Assembly: GCA_031362155.1 (NCBI GenBank)
Contig: JANLRZ010000009.1
Location: 1-10,378 of the forward strand
From: JAENVU01 sp031362155
GTDB taxonomy: Bacteria; Actinomycetota; Acidimicrobiia; IMCC26256; JAENVU01
Direction: 5' to 3'
DNA length: 10,378 bases
The position numbers were made by a program, and so were the translations under genes. Of this stretch, positions 5,701 through 10,378 are shown in pieces. The notes beneath the pieces are model-generated. The model was not told the DNA's origin, ran no database searches, and saw only the letters and a list, made by a program, of their open reading frames with translations. How positions within the stretch are numbered: position 1 is the first letter of the stretch; the number at the start of each line of letters is the position of its first letter.

Positions 5701-8700
5701 GTCGATTCTCGCGAGTTGCCCGTTCAGATAGGAGAAGTCGGTCTTCCCCGCGTCGGTACCCCACGCAGTGAAATCGACTTGACACAACATTGCGCTCGGA
5801 GGACCCGAGTCATACGCAGGGATCGCCGTCGGGGGCGTGGGGCAACTCGGATTCCCCGCATACCGCAGGACCGCCGACCGGTTCGACACCGGGTCTTTCA
5901 CCTCGACAAGGCGTTGCGGTAGCCCGGTACCGATACTCGAATAGTTGTACACGAGCGCGGCGGGTTTCCGGTCGTCGGTCGTGTTGAATGCCCACGCCAG
6001 GGTCCCGTCGGTGTTGAAATGTTCGGCGAAGCCACCATCGGTGTAGTCCCAGCCCAACACTCCCGGCGTCCAGTTGAACGCCAGATGGCCGGTCAAGCCA
6101 CTGTCGGGGATGTACCCGGTGCCGTTCCACGTATACCGGTCGACCTGACCATCGCTCGTGACCATCGACACCGTGTTCCCCGACTGGACGACCCGGCTAT
6201 ACGGGACGCTCCCATCATCGGCCGAGACATCCCAGCCCTTCGGCAACGCCGCCGGGGAGGTCTGCAACCAATCGCCCCCCACGGATTTATGCACGTTGCT
6301 ATCGAACCCCAGGTTCATCGGCACCAGACGAATATCGAATGCGGCGCCGCCGGAATTTCCGAAGAAATCGATCTGAATAGTGCTCGTCGCGTTCGCGGCC
6401 TGCGTGAACGACGACCCCGACTGGAACAGCCCGAAGTTCCACCACGCCGAGTTGAACACACTGTCATACACCGCCACACCGTTGATCTTGATCAACACCC
6501 CCGCATGTGACGACACCGCGAACCTCCACGCCGTGCCCGTCCCACCCGGATACACATTGGTCGCAGGGACCGTCAACGTTCCCGTATACCGCGACGAGAA
6601 CGTCCCACCACTCACCCCTACTACTGGTGGGTCCGTCTTCCAGTCGTTCCACAACGTCGTCTCGCGCCGTTGCGCGGCCGGGGTGCCCGTCCAGTTCCCC
6701 GAGTTGAAATACGTGCCGGTCAACCCGTTACTCGTCGGTGCCTGCGAGTTATACGAATACGTCAAACCGACACTGCCCCCCACCGCCGGCATCGACTGCG
6801 TGCCACTCGTGAAGTTCACGTTCCCATTCGCGAGGTTCACCCCCACCGGACCGATCTGATCAAACGGCGACGGCCCCGATGCCCCTAACCGCAAATCGAT
6901 CTTCACCTTCCACGCCGGAACAAAATTGCTCCACGCCTCACCATCGAACGATCGGACCGTCCAGTAGTAGGCGCCACCATTCTCCAAGTAGCCGGCCGGG
7001 ATCGTCCACGACACCTTCCCCGCGACCGGCGTCAACGGCTGCCAGCCCGACGCGTAGATCACCGTTCCCGAATACCCATCCGCGCCCGTCGCCAACTCGA
7101 ACCAATACTTCATCGGGACGCCAGCCGGTGGTGACGTCGCCGTCGACGCGTTCGCCGTCAACGTCGGCGTCGTCGTCGCCACCGACGCCTGATCCACCGG
7201 CGCCACCAACGTCGGCGCCGTCGGCATCGTCTTATACGTGATCCACAACGCAGGCGCCGAACCCGTGCCGTGCTGGACCGCGTACTCGGTCGAGTGGAAG
7301 TTCTTCCCAGAAATGGTGTCGCCCTCGTCGTCGGCGGTGATCAAGAACGACACGCCCCACGCCGGGTTCCCCGTCGTCAACCGCTGCCGCACCAACGGCG
7401 TCGCATCCAACGTCGCCCACACATTGTCCCCCGCAGGGACTACCGAGGTCGTCGACGGCACATACGGATCCACCGTCGGCGGGTTGTTCCACGTCACCAG
7501 ATTCGGATACGCGAACTGGGAAACCGGAGAGACGCGCATCGTCTTCGCGGCGGTGGACATCCCGTTGCTCTTGAACGCCTTGATCTCCGCCTTCGACACG
7601 AACAACGACGGATCCCACGCCGGCAAACTCGTGAACATCAAGAACGTCCGGTCGACCTCGGACCCAAACACGCCTGCCGCCAGGATCCACTGCCCATCCT
7701 GGGGTGTGTTCGGCGCCAAGTTTTTGAGGTAGGTGTCCGCACCGCCGTTCGCGAACACCGTCCACGGGTCGATCGTCACCGGAAACACCCGATCCGGATC
7801 CGCCAACCACTTGGCGTCGATCGACACCCCGACCTGCACCACCCCACCCAACTGACCCACCAGCTTCACCACCACCGGCGTCGAACCCGGCCGCTTCTCC
7901 GCCGAATCGAACGCCATCCCACCCTTGAAGACACTCACCACGGTGCCCTTCGGGTCAACCAACTCCACCACGCCCGACTCACCATCACGCGCCGTCACAC
8001 CCTCCGGCACGCTCAACGGCACTACGTAGGCGGACGGACCCTCCGCCGAATCGAGCACCACCAGTTGCTGCACCCCCGCCGATGCCAACCGCATCTGCAC
8101 CCGCACCCCCGACCGGTTCGTCGCATATTCCAACGTCGCTACATCCGGGCTCGACGGTGCCCCCTTCACACCCTCCGCGACATCCGGCACACCGACACTC
8201 ACCACCCCCGCCGACGTCTCCAACCGGGCCAAACCACCCGCGGCGTCTGCACCCAACACCACCAGAAGATCCGACCCCGTCGCCACCCGATCCGAATCGG
8301 TCACCGCCAACCGATCCGACCGGACCGCCGCAACACCATTCACATCCGCCCGAGCCGCAGCCCCCGACTGCAACCGCAAGTCGTAGTCACGCCACCCGCC
8401 ATCCGCGCCTTTGAACCGCACCGGACCCGTCGACGCCTGCACCGTGCTCGTCCCATCCGGATTGTCGAACACCAACTGGTCCGCAGTCGTCTTCGACTCG
8501 TCCACCACCGAACGCTTCGCATCGAAACCGTGACCCGGCCCAACCTCCGGAATCGCGGTCAACGCATCCGCCGGCGCCGGCGGACGATTGCCCCACTCAC
8601 CCGAAGGCGCCGACGGCAACACCCGATCCTGCACCGCCACCGGCAACGGGCTCTCACCCGAAACCTCGCCCGACGGCGCGTCGCCAACCGCCCGGGCGGG

Positions 8701-8781
8701 CACCGCGACACCAGCCAAACCCGCAGTCGCAATCACCACCAACAAGAACGCGACACCAACCCGACGACCCGAACCCGCCAT
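2440..8781 (-). CDS. Secreted Rhs/YD-repeat polymorphic toxin (WapA-like, 2113 aa)
   Basis: This is a large exported contact-dependent toxin of the Rhs/WapA type. Such proteins encapsulate a C-terminal toxin in a YD-repeat shell for delivery to neighbouring cells. From the ATG at 8781 the visible layout is: Sec signal MAGSGRRVGVAFLLVVIATA with an AxA-type end PARA (cleavage near residue 31); a beta-rich N-terminal region; a DNRLRE-type domain as in WapA (about 346-515, GADTYLKNLAPN to PALWITYKT); an Fn3-like segment (about 517-630); an Rhs-entry motif GPVGVNLANGNVNFTSG (about 640); PA14 domain 1 (about 687-810); early YD repeats (from about 1030, YDSSGRITSI); PA14 domain 2 (about 1232-1365) nested among the repeats; further YD repeats to about 1830 (YDDDGRVLTT, YDAAGRAVTF, YDNAGRLISA); the Rhs-associated core (about 1908-1983, RLYDPNLGRFLEADPV, then DYDYVNGDPINGYD); and a basic 120-residue tip. 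I prefer this ATG because GGAAGG precedes it by 7 nt and the signal peptide begins at once; an in-frame TTG at 8817 would add 12 unlikely residues. No LPXTG or transmembrane anchor is seen. The frame is uninterrupted over 6.3 kb, so it is probably functional. Confidence 0.93.
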   Translation of the reverse strand: MAGSGRRVGVAFLLVVIATAGLAGVAVPARAVGDAPSGEVSGESPLPVAVQDRVLPSAPSGEWGNRPPAPADALTAIPEVGPGHGFDAKRSVVDESKTTADQLVFDNPDGTSTVQASTGPVRFKGADGGWRDYDLRLQSGAAARADVNGVAAVRSDRLAVTDSDRVATGSDLLVVLGADAAGGLARLETSAGVVSVGVPDVAEGVKGAPSSPDVATLEYATNRSGVRVQMRLASAGVQQLVVLDSAEGPSAYVVPLSVPEGVTARDGESGVVELVDPKGTVVSVFKGGMAFDSAEKRPGSTPVVVKLVGQLGGVVQVGVSIDAKWLADPDRVFPVTIDPWTVFANGGADTYLKNLAPNTPQDGQWILAAGVFGSEVDRTFLMFTSLPAWDPSLFVSKAEIKAFKSNGMSTAAKTMRVSPVSQFAYPNLVTWNNPPTVDPYVPSTTSVVPAGDNVWATLDATPLVRQRLTTGNPAWGVSFLITADDEGDTISGKNFHSTEYAVQHGTGSAPALWITYKTMPTAPTLVAPVDQASVATTTPTLTANASTATSPPAGVPMKYWFELATGADGYSGTVIYASGWQPLTPVAGKVSWTIPAGYLENGGAYYWTVRSFDGEAWSNFVPAWKVKIDLRLGASGPSPFDQIGPVGVNLANGNVNFTSGTQSMPAVGGSVGLTYSYNSQAPTSNGLTGTYFNSGNWTGTPAAQRRETTLWNDWKTDPPVVGVSGGTFSSRYTGTLTVPATNVYPGGTGTAWRFAVSSHAGVLIKINGVAVYDSVFNSAWWNFGLFQSGSSFTQAANATSTIQIDFFGNSGGAAFDIRLVPMNLGFDSNVHKSVGGDWLQTSPAALPKGWDVSADDGSVPYSRVVQSGNTVSMVTSDGQVDRYTWNGTGYIPDSGLTGHLAFNWTPGVLGWDYTDGGFAEHFNTDGTLAWAFNTTDDRKPAALVYNYSSIGTGLPQRLVEVKDPVSNRSAVLRYAGNPSCPTPPTAIPAYDSGPPSAMLCQVDFTAWGTDAGKTDFSYLNGQLARIDGVGTGADRETTLFGYDSSGRITSIQSPLASDEVRTFVIPNGVTQDQITTKLAYDSSNRVSSITLPEPAPTTTLNPNWRTTHTYTYPPITASNTATVSGVFPGPVTKVIRTVTWDPANLHQLTDTDATGHTATQTWDLSADAVSSVTDATGLMTTTIRDQQDRPIDVYGPAPVSWFTGFLTPATGHGDGEANPMPHAQTAYDGGISGLAATWYNTNDLTGNPVTHSLWNGDGVKASQNWGTTPGIPAPGISNENFSGVMTGEVLIPYSGANGTERAQFQLIADDGAQLFVDDQRVIDKWAVFDPAGGSGPLPFDTVAGSWHRIRILFREKTGNASFTLKMRQGSTGAFADIPISSLTPRYDLVTSTSDPDGHRVDHSYSGGGVEPQNGLEYETIQDPLGLNLKTKNTYEPASATTYFRRLTHQLPKGASSTTTDTYYAGFIPPSTAAETRPMPTISGCPSGTPNQAGFQKLHTDATPAVGLAATTETIYNAQGRAAFTQQRGDSSWACTNYDTRLRPVSSRDTSGKVTTNSYAVPGTVTTTYTDSGGTTRSTIAKVDLLGRAVSYTDEQGTVSTTDYDVAGRVIDTWRKLPGASTFSHMTSATYDDDGRVLTTTEYVSLAAGRTFTTTYDAAGRAVTFDRPTDVFPLRTTTAYDANTGRVSSLTTNMWTTQHWVDAYGYSLGGNITLNWSTASLTTYAYDNAGRLISAAVSGGTTRTYAFDANTNRCAKAATCAAPTYTYDNADRLTASPVGSGYVYDQHGNLTSYTKAGGGTVTMQYDANDHATRIDDGTTRVDETLSPSGRVLRRVVTSPSGGTVTEDTTFGYAGGGDSPAWAKPTAGGTVTTYLGGDVITGTTPSYQIANAHGDIVATMTQSGTITINPPVDEYGVTTGTIPGSRLGWLGSQQRFTMAPSLGIIRMGVRLYDPNLGRFLEADPVIGGSANDYDYVNGDPINGYDVGGTDPTYIHGVKSEFPRGLSYTVKLTDERKRHIWRVRKHFGGYRNRNALRAITTTLRRGRVVQQRFKGGGYQYQYRNLFKVQSEDVVEYFVVRVVVVRGEIKTAFVESPSKFDGSAWGALGPCIGCERF

Positions 8782-8788
8782 GACTCCG

Positions 8789-8794
8789 CCTTCC
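8789..8794 (-). promoter_or_regulatory. Ribosome binding site of the Rhs toxin gene
   Basis: On the minus strand GGAAGG lies 7 nt upstream of the ATG at 8781 (a second GGAG at 8787-8784 is too close at 2 nt). It supports 8781 rather than the upstream TTG at 8817 as the start. Confidence 0.6.
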
Positions 8795-8825
8795 ACCGAC
8801 CCCAGCCCGGAGTCCAAGACGGCCG

Positions 8826-8854
8826 ATCCTTCACGCGCACGTCCACCAAGTCAA
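8826..8854 (-). promoter_or_regulatory. Putative promoter of the Rhs toxin gene
   Basis: The minus strand has TTGACT at 8854-8849, a 17-nt spacer, then AAGGAT at 8831-8826. The -35 is close to the TTGACA consensus. The -10 differs from TANNNT at its first base. Transcription would begin near 8819, giving a leader of about 38 nt before the ATG at 8781. It would leave essentially no leader for the TTG at 8817, which supports the chosen start. Confidence 0.42.
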
Positions 8855-9020
8855 GAAGGAATCAGCGCGGTCCACCCGAACGCGAACGCGCGCGATCGAT
8901 CGACGACCGGGCGAACGGCCAACATCGACCCTGCCCGATGACGTGCACCAAACGCAGGAGCCGATGCCGGGCTCGTCCCAGGTCGCGCGCCGGATCATTC
9001 CCATCTGCGACACTGGCGCA
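8855..9020. other. Remainder of the divergent intergenic region between the Rhs gene and the lipoprotein gene
   Basis: The full divergent gap is 239 bp (8782-9020). Beyond the Rhs promoter it contains a perfect 10-bp palindrome CGATCGATCG at 8893-8902 beside short CGAACG direct repeats (8878-8889). I see no convincing promoter or Shine-Dalgarno for the lipoprotein gene. The palindrome could be an operator, but its bases are common in high-GC DNA. Confidence 0.35.
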
Positions 9021-10244
9021 ATGGCGAAACGGACGAGGGCCCTGGGTCCCGCACTCGGGGCAGCCGTGCTGGTGATCGCGACGACGGGGTGTGCATGGAT
9101 CGAGCGGTCGTCGGTCCCGACCGCACCGCCACCGGAGTGGAGAGCGTTGGGCAACAGCGGAGGACCGTCGATTTCGGGCTCCGGCCGTTGGGTGGCGTTC
9201 TCCAGCACGGACGCCCTCGACCCGGGTGATCAGACCTCCGAGGCCGACGTCTACGTCCGAGACAACGTGGCCCACACCACCGAGCTCATCAGCGCCCTAC
9301 CGACTGGCACAGCCAGCGGCGGTGCGAGCACGTCGGCCGGGATCAGCGACGACGGCCGGTACGTCGGATTCACTTCGAATGCAGACGGGCTGGTTCCGGG
9401 CGATGCCGACGGCCTGAACGACGTCTTCATCCGAGACCGCCAGACCCAGACGACGACGCTCGTGAGTGTCGAGAACGACGGGACGCCGATCTCCGGCGCC
9501 GCGACCGCGATGGATATGAGCGGCGACGGCCACACCGTGGCGATCTGTCTTCCGACTCCTCCGCCCATCCCAGCCTGCTCTGCCATCGTGATCCGACGCG
9601 TGACCGCCGGCACCACCACCCAGCTCCCCCACCTCGGTGGTTCTCCTTACGGCGGACTCGCGCGGCTGTCCAGCGACGGCAGTCGGGTCGCGTATGGAGA
9701 CTTCACCCTCAATGGCGGACCCGCCAATGTCTCCATAACGGTTGCCGACACCGCAACCGGCCAGCCGCTGACGCCCACCTACACGGCCGTACTCGAGTTC
9801 CGGGGTGCCGGTGCCGTTGATCTCGACCTCTCGGGCGATGGGACTGCCTTCGCGATCACGGAGAGTCACGACTACTACACCCAATCCCCAACCGGTGTGG
9901 TTGCCATTCGGAAAGTGGACAGCGTCGGAACACCCATCATCAACTACGACGGCTGGACGCGGTCCACCGAACTCAGCCGTGATGGCTCAGTGCTGGTGCG
10001 GAATCTCCGCGTTGGAGGAACGACGCTGCTTGTCGCCGACGGCGTGGAGGCCAGCCCGCGTATCGTGGGCGCCAATGCCCTCGGTGACCACCCGGTCACT
10101 GGCGAGACCGCCTTCGATCTCTCCGCCGACGGCAAGTGGATCGTCTTCACATCCAACGATCCTGAAATCACCGACTCCGCCAACGCCGGTTACTCCGCCG
10201 TCTACACCCGTTCGGTCGCGCAGAGTCGGGACGCTCCCAGCTAG
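9021..10244 (+). CDS. Predicted lipoprotein with seven-bladed beta-propeller (TolB/PD40-like), 407 aa
   Basis: The protein starts MAKRTRALGPALGAAVLVIA and continues TTGCAW: a basic n-region, a hydrophobic core and a lipobox with Cys24, so it is probably a surface-anchored lipoprotein. The -3 Thr is allowed but not ideal. After a Pro-rich linker (31-38), seven blade-like motifs of the PD40/TolB type recur at about residues 51, 108, 165, 214, 267, 316 and 365: ISGSGRWVAFSS, GISDDGRYVGFTS, MDMSGDGHTVAIC, ARLSSDGSRVAYG, LDLSGDGTAFAIT, TELSRDGSVLVRN and FDLSADGKWIVFTSND. This gives a complete seven-bladed propeller, normally a protein- or ligand-binding scaffold rather than an enzyme. I chose the ATG at 9021 because the signal peptide begins there; an in-frame ATG at 8943 would place 26 non-signal residues in front. 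There is no clear Shine-Dalgarno. It is divergent from the Rhs gene and convergent with the methyltransferase gene. Its binding partner is unknown. Confidence 0.87.
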   Translation: MAKRTRALGPALGAAVLVIATTGCAWIERSSVPTAPPPEWRALGNSGGPSISGSGRWVAFSSTDALDPGDQTSEADVYVRDNVAHTTELISALPTGTASGGASTSAGISDDGRYVGFTSNADGLVPGDADGLNDVFIRDRQTQTTTLVSVENDGTPISGAATAMDMSGDGHTVAICLPTPPPIPACSAIVIRRVTAGTTTQLPHLGGSPYGGLARLSSDGSRVAYGDFTLNGGPANVSITVADTATGQPLTPTYTAVLEFRGAGAVDLDLSGDGTAFAITESHDYYTQSPTGVVAIRKVDSVGTPIINYDGWTRSTELSRDGSVLVRNLRVGGTTLLVADGVEASPRIVGANALGDHPVTGETAFDLSADGKWIVFTSNDPEITDSANAGYSAVYTRSVAQSRDAPS

Positions 10245-10378
10245 CTCCGGCCCTGACGCGCGGCTTCGAACATCAGGATGCTGGCGGCGACGGCCACGTT
10301 GAGGCTTTCGATCTCGCCGGCCATGGGGATCCGTACGCGGCCATCGAGGCTCGCGGCCACGGCCGGATCCAGACCGTG
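10241..10378 (-). CDS. SpoU/TrmH-family RNA 2'-O-ribose methyltransferase, C-terminal 45 codons (runs off right edge)
   Basis: SAM-dependent SPOUT methyltransferases of this family methylate the 2'-OH of ribose in rRNA or tRNA. The segment VRIPMAGEIESLNVAVAASI, with LMFEAARQ following, is the family's motif 3: a deep trefoil-knot turn in which the 'IPM.G..eSLNVAVAA' residues bind SAM and shape the active site. The frame is open to the window edge and stops with TAG at 10243-10241, three to seven residues after the motif's final helix as is usual. The stop overlaps that of the lipoprotein gene, leaving no room for a terminator. In actinobacteria a SpoU gene (tsnR in Mycobacterium tuberculosis) lies between rplT and pheS, and here too it is on the same strand as pheS. 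Which RNA it modifies cannot be told from this fragment. Confidence 0.93.
   Translation of the reverse strand, partial: HGLDPAVAASLDGRVRIPMAGEIESLNVAVAASILMFEAARQGRS

Noticed and set aside
3910..5922. Long plus-strand open frame of 670 codons inside the Rhs gene
   Set aside because: It is antisense to the YD-repeat region, arginine-rich and low in hydrophobic residues, with no recognisable domain. Such frames are typical mirror images of high-GC genes.
8782..8817. Upstream TTG start (8817) for the Rhs protein
   Set aside because: It would put 12 residues in front of a clean Sec signal, has no ribosome site, and lies 2 nt from the predicted transcription start.
7270..9075. Plus-strand open frame of 601 codons across the Rhs N-terminus
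   Set aside because: It is extremely Arg/His-rich and antisense to the signal peptide and DNRLRE regions, and it runs through the divergent promoter gap. It is a shadow of the real gene.

Overview
The window is high-GC bacterial DNA (about two-thirds G+C over most of it). Codon use, a WapA-like secreted Rhs protein, a lipoprotein and actinobacterial-type insertion sequences suggest a free-living actinobacterium. I cannot name a genus. Two housekeeping fragments frame everything else, and both are on the minus strand. The right edge holds the last 45 codons of a SpoU/TrmH-type RNA 2'-O-ribose methyltransferase, and the left edge holds the first 201 codons of pheS. In many actinobacteria these two genes sit close together in the infC-rpmI-rplT-(tsnR/spoU)-pheS-pheT locus. 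The roughly 9.6 kb between them therefore reads as an accessory insertion in a core translation locus.

Layout, left to right: (1) pheS 5' part, minus strand, with a possible near-leaderless promoter. (2) A short gene-free gap. (3) The 3' remnant of a minus-strand gene whose tail looks like the end of a DUF4279-type or similar small protein, perhaps an orphan immunity gene. (4) A plus-strand 3' remnant of an IS30-family transposase that has lost four codons, including the catalytic glutamate. (5) A minus-strand IS3-family element with intact orfA and truncated orfB, its second catalytic aspartate changed to Gly. (6) A 112-aa minus-strand protein of unknown family, the candidate immunity protein. 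(7) A 2113-aa secreted Rhs/YD-repeat polymorphic toxin, 4 nt upstream of the candidate immunity gene. (8) A 239-bp divergent intergenic region. (9) A plus-strand lipoprotein predicted to form a seven-bladed beta-propeller. (10) The methyltransferase 3' end, whose stop codon overlaps that of the lipoprotein.

The core biology is a polymorphic toxin/immunity pair. The Rhs protein has a Sec signal, a WapA-like N-terminal region (DNRLRE-type domain, Fn3-like segment), two PA14 domains (one nested among the YD repeats), the Rhs-associated core, and a short basic C-terminal tip of about 120 residues. The tip and the immunity gene together form a low-GC cassette (hand-counted lines near 45-47% against about 67% in the Rhs N-terminal part), as expected for an exchangeable warhead. 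The order and positions of conserved-looking residues in the tip recall BECR-fold (Barnase/EndoU/ColicinE5-D/RelE) ribonucleases, but this is inference. The IS remnants and the possible orphan immunity tail lie immediately downstream of the cassette, where Rhs loci often accumulate displaced tips, orphan immunity genes and transposon debris.
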